Origin: Caldilineaceae bacterium SB0661_bin_32
Lineage (GTDB): Bacteria > Chloroflexota > Anaerolineae > Caldilineales > Caldilineaceae
Length of the DNA: 41,409 nucleotides
Reading direction: 5' to 3'
NCBI GenBank assembly: GCA_009841235.1
Contig: VXMH01000006.1
Location: 48,350-89,758, forward strand
Shown here: positions 16,010 through 24,300 of the stretch, one piece after another
Layout: every line of letters starts with the position of its first letter
Numbering within the stretch: the stretch's first letter is position 1
The notes under the pieces: generated by a model
What the model was told of the DNA's origin: nothing
What the model saw: only the letters and a program-made list of their open reading frames with translations
Databases searched by the model: none
Program-made: the position numbers and the translations under genes

Positions 16010-17287
16010 ATGACCCAGGTGGAGAGCCAAAAACTGGCCATACATGGCGGCGCGCCCGCAAAGCAGAATCCGGACCCGCCGATGTATCCCGGTGGCATGG
16101 CGATCGCTGAAGAAGAAGAGGCGGGCGTCCTGGAAGTGTTGCGGGCCAAACGTCTCTTTCGTTACTACGGGCCCGGCGAGGCGGATTCGAAGACCACAAT
16201 GCTGGAGAAAGCGTTTGCCGAGAAGAAGGGCTCCCGGTACTCGGTCGCGGTCACCTCCGGCACGGCCGCGCTTGTCTGCGGCCTGCACGGCATTGGCATC
16301 GGGCCGGGCGATGAGGTAATCGTGCCGGCATACACCTGGATCGCTTCGGCGTCTGCCGTCGTCGCGGCCGGCGGCATCCCTGTGATCGCTGAGGTAGACG
16401 AGACGCTGCTGATAGACCGGGAGGACGTTGAGCGCAAGATCACGCCCTTTACAAAGGCGATCATGCCGGTGCATATGCGCGGCGCGCCCTGCCCGATGGA
16501 TGAGCTGATGGCGCTGGCGAACGACCACGGGCTCAGGGTCATCGAGGACGTTGCGCAGGCAAACGGCGGCAGCTACAAGGGGCAGCCTCTGGGGACGTTT
16601 GGAGACGTGGGCTGCTTTAGTCTCCAATTCAACAAGATAATCACCTCCGGTGAGGGCGGGATGGTGGTCACCGACGACGAGTTGGTGTGGAAACGCGCCA
16701 ATATGTTCCATGACGTGATCGGCGCGCTTCAGCTTAAGTTCAATGTGGAAGAGCTGCTCTGCGGCGTTAACTTTCGGATGCCCGAGCTTCTGGCGGCGGT
16801 TGCACTCCCGCAGCTGGCCCGGCTCGACGGCCTGATCGATGACATGCGGCATCGTAAACGGATGATCACGGCAGGCATTGCGGATGTGACGGAACGTAAG
16901 GGCATCAGCTTCCGCGCAATGGCGGATCCGGATGGGGATACTGCGATCTGCACCGTGTTCTTCATGGACAGCCCTGAACAGGCCGAATCTGTGTCGGAGG
17001 CGCTGCGTGCCGAAAACATCGGCGCCGGCACACTGTATTCCCCCGATCAACTCGACTATCACGTCTATGCCCACTGGGTCCCGATCATCAACCGGCGCAC
17101 TTGGACGGATGCAGGTGGTCCATGGCGATGGGCCCAGCGGGAGATCGAATACCGGCAGGACATGTGCCCGCGGAGCCTGGACCTGCTCGGCCGCGCCGTA
17201 CACCTGAATGTCAGCCCCTTACTGACCAACGAAGATGTCGAAGAGACCGTCGAAGGACTGAATAAAGTACTGGAGGAACTGGCGTAA
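16010..17287 (+). CDS. DegT/DnrJ/EryC1/StrS-family PLP aminotransferase
   Basis: A 425-residue member of the sugar and aminocyclitol aminotransferases. The conserved N-terminal LAIHGGAPAK is followed by VTSGTAAL (82-89, phosphate contact), IVPAYTWIASASAV (104-117) and VIEDVAQANGG, where Asp180 contacts the PLP ring nitrogen. The catalytic Lys209 sits in CFSLQFNKIITSGEGGMV. Family members transfer an amino group from glutamate or glutamine to a keto-sugar or keto-cyclitol, and in catabolic loci may run in reverse to remove one. It follows the sulfatase gene by 31 bases with a GAGGGAGAAG ribosome site. It resembles 2-deoxy-scyllo-inosose or 3-amino-5-hydroxybenzoate type members in its N-terminal pattern, but the substrate is unknown. 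Confidence 0.92.
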   Translation: MTQVESQKLAIHGGAPAKQNPDPPMYPGGMAIAEEEEAGVLEVLRAKRLFRYYGPGEADSKTTMLEKAFAEKKGSRYSVAVTSGTAALVCGLHGIGIGPGDEVIVPAYTWIASASAVVAAGGIPVIAEVDETLLIDREDVERKITPFTKAIMPVHMRGAPCPMDELMALANDHGLRVIEDVAQANGGSYKGQPLGTFGDVGCFSLQFNKIITSGEGGMVVTDDELVWKRANMFHDVIGALQLKFNVEELLCGVNFRMPELLAAVALPQLARLDGLIDDMRHRKRMITAGIADVTERKGISFRAMADPDGDTAICTVFFMDSPEQAESVSEALRAENIGAGTLYSPDQLDYHVYAHWVPIINRRTWTDAGGPWRWAQREIEYRQDMCPRSLDLLGRAVHLNVSPLLTNEDVEETVEGLNKVLEELA

Positions 17288-17387
17288 CGCTTACAACATC
17301 CCAGCCAGAAGTTCACAGGCTGAATTGTCGGATGGAAGGGGCGGCGCGACTGCGCCGTTCACACAAAAGGCCAAGGAGGAATACACC

Positions 17388-18722
17388 ATGGCTAACTTTA
17401 CGGGGTTGTCCAGACGCAGTTTTCTAACTCGAACGGCCGCGTTGGCAGGTGTGGCAACGGTCGGGGCGGGGCTGTCCGCCTGTGTTCCGGCCGCGCCGGG
17501 CGCAGCCGACGAAGGCGGGGAAGCGATGATGGAGGTCGTCACGCTGACAATGTGGAAGGGCCCGCATAAGGCTGCCGGCGACGAGACCAAGCTCTGCGCC
17601 CAGCCTACCCTGGACGTGCTGGAGGAGATGCATCCTGAGATCAGCGTCGACTTCAGCGAAGTCCCCTGGGGCCAGTACAACGAGAAGTTCGTGGCCGCAT
17701 TTGCCGCCGACCAGGGGCCGGACGTGAGCTACCAGACGGAGTCGTTCCCGCGCTTCGTCAACGCAGGCCACATCATGCCGCTTGACGAAAGGATCGCCTC
17801 GAGCAACTTCGATCGCTCATACTTCTATGAGAGGGCCTGGCAGCCGGGCACCTATGACGGCACGACCTACTCCTTCCCTTGGATTATCGGCGGATCCAAC
17901 CTGTTCTGGAACAAGGACCTCTTTGAACAGGCCGGGCACGACCCCGACACGCCGCCGGATACCCTTGATGAGTTTCTTGCCATTTCGCAGGATATAACCG
18001 CTCTTGGCGACGACATCTACGGTTTCGCAACTCACCCTAAGGGCTGGCACGAGAACGGCCAGTGGCCGCGCCGATTCGGAGGACACTGGTTCAACGACGA
18101 CCTGACCGAGTGCATCGTCAACTCCGAGGAGGCTTACGAGGGCTGGAACTTCTTCAATTCGCTGTTTCACGACTACGAAATCGCCATGCCGGGGGCGATT
18201 TCGGGGCAGGAACCGGGTGTCGGCGGCTACTTCCGCGACGACAAAGTGGGCATGATCACTGCCCAGAATGTCTTCGCCAACTCCGTCCGCAGCGAGAAAC
18301 CCGAGTTCCGACTCGGCGCCGCCCGTATGGCAACCGGCCCGGCGGAAGGCGCCCGCGGACGTTCATGTTATGGTGGCGTCGGCATGCTGGCGATTGCCGC
18401 CAAGACCGCACACCCCGACGAGTCCTGGCAGGTCATCGAGACCCTGGTCACGCCCGACCTGCTGACGTCGTGGATCGGATGCCTCGGTTTCATGAGCGTG
18501 TCGCCGCATGTCAACTTCTATCCCGATGATCCGGTACTGACCACCGCCCAGACCACACTTGAATACACCTTCTTCTGGCCGTATCGCGGCTGGATCTTCA
18601 AGTTCTGGGACATCGAGGGCACGTCGATCGAGTCGTTCGTCCTCGGTCAGCGCACGGTCGAAGAGGCAATTGAAGACATGGTCGTTCAGATCAACGACAT
18701 GCTTAGAGAGGAAGAGAGTTAG
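17388..18722 (+). CDS. ABC transporter substrate-binding lipoprotein (CUT1-like), system 1
   Basis: A 444-residue extracellular binding protein. The N-terminus has a twin-arginine motif SRRSFLT (8-14), a hydrophobic stretch, and a lipobox GLSAC with Cys32, so it is probably Tat-exported and lipid-anchored. An Ala/Pro/Gly linker follows. The mature part has the sugar-binding-protein type 1 layout: EVVTLTMWKGPHK, then VPWGQYNEKFVAAFAADQGPDV, PWIIGGSNLFWNKDLFEQAG and a late Trp/Phe-rich region. An in-frame start further upstream is rejected because a strong AAGGAGGA site precedes ATG 17388 and the Tat motif then falls at the N-terminus. A strong hairpin separates it from its permease genes. The ligand is probably a carbohydrate or similar polar compound. 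Confidence 0.93.
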   Translation: MANFTGLSRRSFLTRTAALAGVATVGAGLSACVPAAPGAADEGGEAMMEVVTLTMWKGPHKAAGDETKLCAQPTLDVLEEMHPEISVDFSEVPWGQYNEKFVAAFAADQGPDVSYQTESFPRFVNAGHIMPLDERIASSNFDRSYFYERAWQPGTYDGTTYSFPWIIGGSNLFWNKDLFEQAGHDPDTPPDTLDEFLAISQDITALGDDIYGFATHPKGWHENGQWPRRFGGHWFNDDLTECIVNSEEAYEGWNFFNSLFHDYEIAMPGAISGQEPGVGGYFRDDKVGMITAQNVFANSVRSEKPEFRLGAARMATGPAEGARGRSCYGGVGMLAIAAKTAHPDESWQVIETLVTPDLLTSWIGCLGFMSVSPHVNFYPDDPVLTTAQTTLEYTFFWPYRGWIFKFWDIEGTSIESFVLGQRTVEEAIEDMVVQINDMLREEES

Positions 18723-18746
18723 TAGTCGCAGGTTCGATCTGAGAAC

Positions 18747-18777
18747 GGGCTGCCGCGTTCCAGCGGCGCGGCAGCCC
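18747..18777 (+). promoter_or_regulatory. Strong intergenic hairpin after the binding-protein gene of system 1
   Basis: GGGCTGCCGCG (18747-18757) pairs perfectly with CGCGGCAGCCC (18767-18777): an 11-bp, very GC-rich stem with a nine-base loop and no T-run. It lies between the binding-protein and permease genes. This is the position where such hairpins partly stop transcription or protect the upstream mRNA, raising binding-protein levels over permease levels. Confidence 0.65.
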
Positions 18778-18834
18778 AGCGAAAATCATCCAGTCTGAAC
18801 ATGCACGAGCGCCCTGCCTGCCAAGGGATGTGAT

Positions 18835-19761
18835 ATGGCAACTACAACTGCTACGACCCGAAAAAGCAGTCTGACAGAGACTTCATTTTGGCAGCGAGCC
18901 GCGGTCAGACGAAATCTGAGCGCGTATGCCTTCATTCTGCCTTTCATGGCGCTTTTCGTCATCTTCAACATCGGGCCGTTCTTCTGGGCCCTCTGGCTTT
19001 CCTTGCTGCGCGGCGACCTGGTCGACCAGGTTAAGCCCTTCGTCGGCCTTCAGAACTACCTGAGCCTCACTACCGACGACATAACTCTCAAGGTTTTCCT
19101 GAACTCACTCCAATACACGGTGTCGGTTGTCCCCATCGCCGTTATCACCGCCCTGGCGTTGGCCTTTCTGATTGGCAATAAGCTTGTTCGCTTCAAGGAC
19201 TTCTACAGGGCAGTCGTCTTCTTTCCACTTCTTGCCTCTGCCGCGGCCACAGCCCAGATCTGGAGTTACATCCTGGCTCCCCGCTATGGAGTCTTGACGT
19301 ATCTGACGGGTCTGTTAGGCATCCCCGAGATTTACTGGCTGTCCGACCCGGATTGGGCGCTGTATGGCATCCTTCTGATTGAATGGTGGCGAGGAATTGG
19401 CTTTCACATAATTCTCTTCCTGGCCGCCATGCTCGGCGTTCCCGAAGAGTTGCACGAGGCAGCCCGCATCGACGGTGCCAATGCCTGGCAGGTGGCAATC
19501 AAGGTGACCATTCCCCTTATGCGCCCCGTGATCCTCTTTTCAGTTGTAATGGGTACGATTTGGGCCTTTCAGCTCTTCGACACCGTTTTTGTGCTCACAA
19601 ACGGCGGCCCCGTTCACGCAACCGCGACAATGGTCTGGTACATCTACAATCATGCTTTCCGCTACGGCCAAGTAGGAATGGCCGCGGCCATGGGGGTGGT
19701 GCTGTTGCTCATCATCATGCCGATCTCCTACGTGCAAATGCGCGTGCTGGGCGAAAGATAG
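18835..19761 (+). CDS. ABC sugar-type permease, system 1, first subunit (MalF/UgpA type)
   Basis: A 308-residue inner-membrane protein with about six transmembrane helices; the first spans about 31-50, after a Thr/Ala-rich and basic N-terminus. The cytoplasmic EAA loop, which docks the ATPase, reads EELHEAARIDGANAWQVAIKVTIPL (about 204-228). LTNGGPVHATATMVWYIY is a further typical block. It pairs with the next gene to form the import channel. An AAGGGA ribosome site lies six bases upstream. No ATPase gene is found in the locus. Confidence 0.93.
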   Translation: MATTTATTRKSSLTETSFWQRAAVRRNLSAYAFILPFMALFVIFNIGPFFWALWLSLLRGDLVDQVKPFVGLQNYLSLTTDDITLKVFLNSLQYTVSVVPIAVITALALAFLIGNKLVRFKDFYRAVVFFPLLASAAATAQIWSYILAPRYGVLTYLTGLLGIPEIYWLSDPDWALYGILLIEWWRGIGFHIILFLAAMLGVPEELHEAARIDGANAWQVAIKVTIPLMRPVILFSVVMGTIWAFQLFDTVFVLTNGGPVHATATMVWYIYNHAFRYGQVGMAAAMGVVLLLIIMPISYVQMRVLGER

Positions 19762-19815
19762 AACTGTGAACAGTGTAGCTAAACCGGTGATGGTCGGCTT
19801 CCGGGGGATTATCCC

Positions 19816-20676
19816 ATGACCCAATTCAAATTTAACGGGAACTGGCGCAAGGCAATCCGCGTACTGCCCCAGGCGGTTATTGTCTACCTACTCTTGGCTG
19901 CACTGGTCATCCTTATGTTGGGGCCCTACCTCTATATATTCTCCTCATCGTTCAAGGAAACCTATACCCTCATTTCGATCCCGCCCCAGTTGATTCCTGA
20001 GGAGTTTGTCTGGGACAACTACAGTTATATCCTGACCGAGCTGCCTTTCAGTCTGTGGTTCTTCAATACGATTCTGGTTGCTTTGCTCGTAACTGTGGGT
20101 ACGGTGCTTATCGACGCGCTGGCGGCCTATGCCTTTGCCAAGAAGCAGTTCTGGGGAAGGGACTTTCTGTTTGGACTAATGCTTGCTACGATCATGATCC
20201 CCGGAGCCCTGCTGCTGATTCCCGCATTTCTGATTACAAACTGGTTGGGTCTTCTGAACTCCTACGGAGGACTGATCATACCGGGGCTGGCTAACGTACT
20301 TGGTGTCTTTCTTTTGCGGCAATTCATGCAGACGATTCCCGAGGAGCTGGAACATGCAGCCCGGATCGACGGATGTTCCGACTTCGGCGTATTCTGGCGC
20401 ATCATCTTGCCGCTGTCGGCGCCGGCCCTTGCAACGCTCTCAATCGTAGTCTTCACCTCACAGTGGAATAACCTGGTCTGGCCCTTGGTGGTTCTCAACG
20501 ACAAGGATCTCTACACGCTTCCCTTGGGGCTTGCACTGTTGCGGAGCGAATTTCAGGTCAATTACGGGATAACGTCCGCGTCCGCTTTTCTGAGCGTGGT
20601 TCCTCTCGTGATCGTCTTCCTGTTCTTACAACGCTATTTCCTGGAAGGCTTGACGGTTGGAGCAGTCAAGGGGTAG
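19816..20676 (+). CDS. ABC sugar-type permease, system 1, second subunit (MalG/UgpE type)
   Basis: A 286-residue membrane protein with six predicted helices and a short N-terminal tail. The periplasmic YSYILTELPFSLWFFNTILVAL block and the EAA loop EELEHAARIDGCSDFGVFWRIILPL (about 176-200) are typical of the MalG/UgpE branch, as is the ending FLQRYFLEGLTVGAVKG. GGGGGA lies eight bases upstream of ATG 19816. It forms a heterodimeric channel with the preceding permease. Confidence 0.93.
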   Translation: MTQFKFNGNWRKAIRVLPQAVIVYLLLAALVILMLGPYLYIFSSSFKETYTLISIPPQLIPEEFVWDNYSYILTELPFSLWFFNTILVALLVTVGTVLIDALAAYAFAKKQFWGRDFLFGLMLATIMIPGALLLIPAFLITNWLGLLNSYGGLIIPGLANVLGVFLLRQFMQTIPEELEHAARIDGCSDFGVFWRIILPLSAPALATLSIVVFTSQWNNLVWPLVVLNDKDLYTLPLGLALLRSEFQVNYGITSASAFLSVVPLVIVFLFLQRYFLEGLTVGAVKG

Positions 20677-20752
20677 TGGAAAAAAACTGATTTCGCGCCA
20701 TACGAAGGTCTTGTCCTGGCCAAACCCGCAGGCCCTTGCGAAGAAGACGAAG

Positions 20753-21649
20753 ATGACCGCATTTGTATGGACGATAGACGACGCCGGTTGGGGTGACAGC
20801 GTCCTGGTGGAGTCTCTTGGAAAGACGACGGACTTTCTTGGATCTCGCGGCCTGGCTTCGACCATATTTGCTGTGCCCAAGCCCTGGGACGTTCCGGTGT
20901 CGGCAGAATGGAAAGAGGCCCTGATCGCGGCGCGGCGCGCGGGCCACGACCTGCAGCCGCTTGGCCTGACCCATTCCGACTGTTACGAGTTCGGGCCGCC
21001 TGCCTGGCCTGCGACCTCCCTGCTGCCCACGCTCCAATCTGAGTTTGATGAACGCAGAGAGGAGTTGATGCAGCGTTACACCGTGGACAAATTGCGCGAT
21101 CGCATCGAAGAGGCGATGGAGATATTCTCGCACGACTATGGCGTAAAGCCGGCCGTCTTCCGGGCGCCGTGCGGCGCCATTTCCAAGCCGTTTTTCACTG
21201 CGCTGCGGGTGGCGGGTATCGGCTATCATTCGGGCATGTTCATCAGCGGCAGCGGCTATGCGCATGTGCAGGAAGGCGGAGGGGACAATTCGCAGAACTG
21301 GGTCGACAATATCCCTTACCGGCCCTTCCGCTGGTACGACGACATTGTTGAGGCGCCGATACTCAACGAGTATACCTGGCACGAGTCCGGGCAACGCAGC
21401 CATGAATTCGTCGAACTGGCCCGCCAGGACCTGGACCGCATCAGCGAGCACAGCCCGGTTGCTGTCATACTGATGCACACACACGGCAACGCCGACGACT
21501 TCGAGCACACTTTCAGGGTGATTGATGCTGTTTCGGAGCATGTGGGCCGCAAACCGGGCGCCTCTTTCGCGACATTGGGTGAGTTGGCGGCATCGGGCGC
21601 GCTGGCAGAGGCGGCAACCGTAGACGGACCGGACATTCTTGCAGTATAG
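20753..21649 (+). CDS. NodB-type polysaccharide deacetylase family protein, copy 1 (altered metal site)
   Basis: A 298-residue carbohydrate esterase 4 (NodB) type protein. Its metal and base region is WTIDDAG (Asp9, Asp10). The motif corresponding to H-x3-H reads LGLTHSD, so the first zinc-binding His is replaced by Leu70, while His74 is kept. FRAPCGAISK and ILMHTHG, the other conserved motifs, are intact. The next gene is a close copy of equal length with both His residues present. The loss suggests altered metal binding, a changed reaction, or a non-catalytic partner role. Its in-frame ATG 20753 aligns with the copy's start; a longer frame upstream overlaps the permease gene and is not used. 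No signal peptide, so a cytoplasmic role on an imported compound is likely. Confidence 0.88.
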   Translation: MTAFVWTIDDAGWGDSVLVESLGKTTDFLGSRGLASTIFAVPKPWDVPVSAEWKEALIAARRAGHDLQPLGLTHSDCYEFGPPAWPATSLLPTLQSEFDERREELMQRYTVDKLRDRIEEAMEIFSHDYGVKPAVFRAPCGAISKPFFTALRVAGIGYHSGMFISGSGYAHVQEGGGDNSQNWVDNIPYRPFRWYDDIVEAPILNEYTWHESGQRSHEFVELARQDLDRISEHSPVAVILMHTHGNADDFEHTFRVIDAVSEHVGRKPGASFATLGELAASGALAEAATVDGPDILAV

Positions 21650-21711
21650 CGCACGTCTATCAGGCAAATGACGGCGCCGGCCCTGGCGGCACTGTCAAAC
21701 GTAGTTAACGC

Positions 21712-21740
21712 ATGGCGTTGGAACCTCCTGTTCCCGCCAT
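21712..21740 (+). promoter_or_regulatory. Hairpin between the two deacetylase genes
   Basis: ATGGCG (21712-21717) and GGAAC (21720-21724) pair with GTTCC (21730-21734) and CGCCAT (21735-21740). The result is an interrupted 11-bp stem with a two-base bulge and a five-base loop. No T-run follows, so it is more likely a processing or stability element than a terminator. Confidence 0.4.
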
Positions 21741-21770
21741 TCCATTGGCCCTCAAGTGGAGAGAACAAAG

Positions 21771-22667
21771 ATGACCGTTTATTCATGGAGTATTGACGAC
21801 GCCGGTTCTGGCGGCAGCGCGATGGTGGAATCTCTGCGCCGGGCGACCGAGTTCTTCAGCTCACGCGGCCTGGGGTCTACCTGGTTCACCGTGCCCAAGG
21901 GGGGCGGCAAACCGATGACGGCCGAGTGGAAGGAAGCCCTGATAGCCGCCCGAAACCTGGGCCATGACATTCAGCTGCACGGCCTCACGCACGCGGACTG
22001 CTACGAGTTCGGGCCGCCGGCCTGGCCGGCTACCTCCATTCTGCCCACGCTGCAGTCCGAATTCGATGAACGCCGCGAGGAGTTGATGCCCCGCTATACC
22101 GTGGAAAACCTCCGCGACCGTATTGAGGAAGGGCTGGAAATCTTTGCCATGGACTTGGGCGTTGAGCCGAACGTCTTTCGCGCGCCCTGCGGCGCTATCT
22201 CCAAGCCCATGTTCAGCGCGCTGCGCGAGGTCGGGATCGGCTATCATACCTGCATGTACATCAGCGGCAGCGGCTACGCCCATCTTCCGCACAATGGTGG
22301 GGACCTTTCGCAGGATTGGGTCGACAATATCCCATACCATCCCTTCAGATGGTATGACGATGTCATTGAAGTCCCGATTCTGAACGAATATACGTGGCGC
22401 GGTTCCGGGCAGCGCAGCGAGGAGTTTATCAACCTCGCGCGCCAGGATCTCGACCGGATCAGCGAGTACAGCCCTATCGTTATCATGCTGATGCACACGC
22501 ATGGCATAGCCGACGACTACGAGCACACCTTCCGCATGATCGACGCCGTTTCGGAGCACGTGGGCAAGAAGCCGGGCGCGTCCTTTGCGACGATGGGCGA
22601 GCTTGCAGCTTCGGGCGCCTTGGCCGAAGCCGCCACCGTTGACGGACCCGACATTTTGGCCGTTTGA
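21771..22667 (+). CDS. NodB-type polysaccharide deacetylase family protein, copy 2
   Basis: A 298-residue NodB-type protein, the same length as its upstream neighbour and, by eye, around 70 percent identical. Here the metal triad is complete: Asp9-Asp10 in WSIDDAG, and His70 and His74 in LHGLTHAD. FRAPCGAISK and LMHTHG follow in the usual order. Such enzymes remove acetyl groups from N- or O-acetylated sugars, or act on other amides (PuuE branch). It has no signal peptide. ATG 21771 has GGAG nine bases upstream; an in-frame GTG 15 bases earlier is possible. It lies between the first ABC block and a sulfatase-like gene 26 bases downstream. Confidence 0.92.
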   Translation: MTVYSWSIDDAGSGGSAMVESLRRATEFFSSRGLGSTWFTVPKGGGKPMTAEWKEALIAARNLGHDIQLHGLTHADCYEFGPPAWPATSILPTLQSEFDERREELMPRYTVENLRDRIEEGLEIFAMDLGVEPNVFRAPCGAISKPMFSALREVGIGYHTCMYISGSGYAHLPHNGGDLSQDWVDNIPYHPFRWYDDVIEVPILNEYTWRGSGQRSEEFINLARQDLDRISEYSPIVIMLMHTHGIADDYEHTFRMIDAVSEHVGKKPGASFATMGELAASGALAEAATVDGPDILAV

Positions 22668-22693
22668 ATCTGACTGCATCAGGGACGCGAACG

Positions 22694-24085
22694 ATGAACA
22701 TTATAGTCATAATCTCCGACACTTTCCGCTACGATAACCTGTTCGATCGCGCCGCGGCGATGCCGGTGCGCACCCCTCACCTCGACCGCTTTTCGGAGCG
22801 GAGCGTGAGCCTGTCCAGGCTCTACACCGGCAGTTTTCCGACGATTCCGCACCGCACGGATTTCACGACAGGGCGTGTCGGCTGGCCGTGGTATCCCTGG
22901 CAGGACCGGCGGAAGAGCAGTCCGAACCATTTGCCGGTAACCCTCAGAAAGGCCGGTTACGTCAGCCAGCTTCTGGGAGACTGCCCTCATCTGGTGCGGG
23001 CGGCCTTCTTTGAAGGCTTCGACGGGGCCCACACCTTGCCCGGCCAGGAGGGGAATACCTACTTCCTCGGTATGAACCATCCCATCGAACATGCCATGGC
23101 TGACGAGAAGACGCGCAATGTAGGAAACCATTTCCAGGGGCGAAATCTGATTGACCTCCACTCATGGATCAACCGGCGCTGGTACAGGGAGATCGACCGC
23201 TTTGCCCCCCGTACGGCCGAGCTGGCGGTGGAATGGTTGGAGGAGAACGACCAGCACAGTCCCTTCTTCCTGTGGGTGGACTTCTTCGATCCCCACGAAC
23301 CGTGGGATCCGCCTGAGTACATGGTGCGGCGCTACGACCCCGATTACGACGGCCCGCCCATGCTCCATCCCAACTATGGCAAAGCCGGCGACTACACCGA
23401 GGCCGAGCTTCGCAACTTGCGCGCCCACTACTGCGCGGAGGCGGAGCTGGTCGACCGCTGGGTGGGCCGCATCCTCACAAAGATCGACGACCTGGACCTG
23501 TGGCGCAACTCGATCGTAGTGTTCATGGCCGACCACGGCTTCAGCCTCGGCGAACACAACCGCACGGGGAAGTCGAACATCAGCAAGTTCGACGACCGCT
23601 ATTGGCCGCTCTATCCCGAGATCGTGCACATTCCCTTCCTGGTGGCGGCGCCTGGCTTGGAGGGAGGCCGGACGGTTGATGCCCTGCTGCAGCCAGCCGA
23701 CATCGCGCCGACGCTCCTTGATATGGCAGGCCTTAAGGTCGAGACGCCGGAACCCATGCACGGACGCTCATTTGCGGGCCATCTGCGCGGGGAAGTCGAT
23801 ACGCCCCTGCACGACTGCGTCGTGTCCGCCACCTACACGCGGCTGGAAGAAGGCAGACTGCCGCCCAATCGCGTCACGCCGATGTTGTATACGGAACGCT
23901 GGGCCTATGCGCCGGTTGGCTCCTACGGGGAAAAGCAGCTCTTCGATCTGTCGGCTGACCCTCAGACGGAGACCAATCTGGCCGAAGATCATGGCGATGT
24001 TGCCGGCGACCTGCATGACGCGTTTTTCCAGGAACTTCGTGGGCTGGATGCCCCGAATGAGGCAATAGAGGCATGGCAGACTTAG
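22694..24085 (+). CDS. Sulfatase-like hydrolase with Thr at the nucleophile position
   Basis: A 463-residue member of the alkaline phosphatase superfamily, sulfatase branch. The N-terminus IVIISDTFRYDNL (4-16) holds the first metal ligand, and FMADHGFSLGEH the later ones. The active-site motif reads Thr50-Ile-Pro-His-Arg54, followed by TDFTTG. The spacing is that of the sulfatase signature C/S-x-P-x-R-x4-T-G, but Thr replaces the Cys or Ser that becomes formylglycine. Thr is the nucleophile in some phosphodiesterases and phosphonoacetate hydrolase, so this could be a phospho- or phosphonate-ester hydrolase. The pocket residue pattern is otherwise complete, so it is not obviously dead. The ATG at 22694 has AGGGA about nine bases upstream and the N-terminus fits the family. 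Confidence 0.9.
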   Translation: MNIIVIISDTFRYDNLFDRAAAMPVRTPHLDRFSERSVSLSRLYTGSFPTIPHRTDFTTGRVGWPWYPWQDRRKSSPNHLPVTLRKAGYVSQLLGDCPHLVRAAFFEGFDGAHTLPGQEGNTYFLGMNHPIEHAMADEKTRNVGNHFQGRNLIDLHSWINRRWYREIDRFAPRTAELAVEWLEENDQHSPFFLWVDFFDPHEPWDPPEYMVRRYDPDYDGPPMLHPNYGKAGDYTEAELRNLRAHYCAEAELVDRWVGRILTKIDDLDLWRNSIVVFMADHGFSLGEHNRTGKSNISKFDDRYWPLYPEIVHIPFLVAAPGLEGGRTVDALLQPADIAPTLLDMAGLKVETPEPMHGRSFAGHLRGEVDTPLHDCVVSATYTRLEEGRLPPNRVTPMLYTERWAYAPVGSYGEKQLFDLSADPQTETNLAEDHGDVAGDLHDAFFQELRGLDAPNEAIEAWQT

Positions 24086-24174
24086 GATTGCCGGGCCTTG
24101 CCGCAAGTCTACCCTCTTAGGCCCGTCTTCGAGCGCGGCCCGGACTTGCAAACGCGAAACATAGCGCCCGGAAT

Positions 24175-24204
24175 TTGGATATGACAATCGATAAAGGTTA
24201 TTAT
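24175..24204 (+). promoter_or_regulatory. Candidate promoter of the second ABC block
   Basis: TTGGAT (24175-24180) and TATTAT (24199-24204) are 18 bases apart, in the 215-base gap after the sulfatase-like gene. The predicted start near 24211 falls inside the palindrome at 24206-24221. Confidence 0.45.
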
Positions 24205-24205
24205 C

Positions 24206-24221
24206 CTTGCGTTAGCGCAAG
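24206..24221. promoter_or_regulatory. LacI-like operator palindrome at the predicted transcription start
   Basis: CTTGCGTTAGCGCAAG has two perfect 6-bp arms, CTTGCG and CGCAAG, around a four-base centre. Its length, CG-rich inner arms and place over the transcription start resemble operators of LacI-family sugar regulators. No regulator gene lies in the window. A simple hairpin is the alternative, but no T-run follows and it is far (about 120 bases) from the upstream gene's end. Confidence 0.5.
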
Positions 24222-24300
24222 AGCCCCCCCCTCGTCGCGCACCCGTTTTGACGAATGTTGTAACCCTTAAACCCACTTTCTAACACGGAGGGATGAATTG

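Noticed and set aside
14023..17203. Two long minus-strand frames (403 and 444 codons) opposite the sulfatase and aminotransferase genes
   Set aside because: Both lie across genes with intact active-site motifs on the plus strand, and their translations look like compositional shadows.
24206..24230. Rho-independent terminator at the CTTGCG/CGCAAG palindrome
   Set aside because: It is about 120 bases from the end of the upstream gene and is followed by a C-run, not a T-run; its position over a predicted transcription start fits an operator better.
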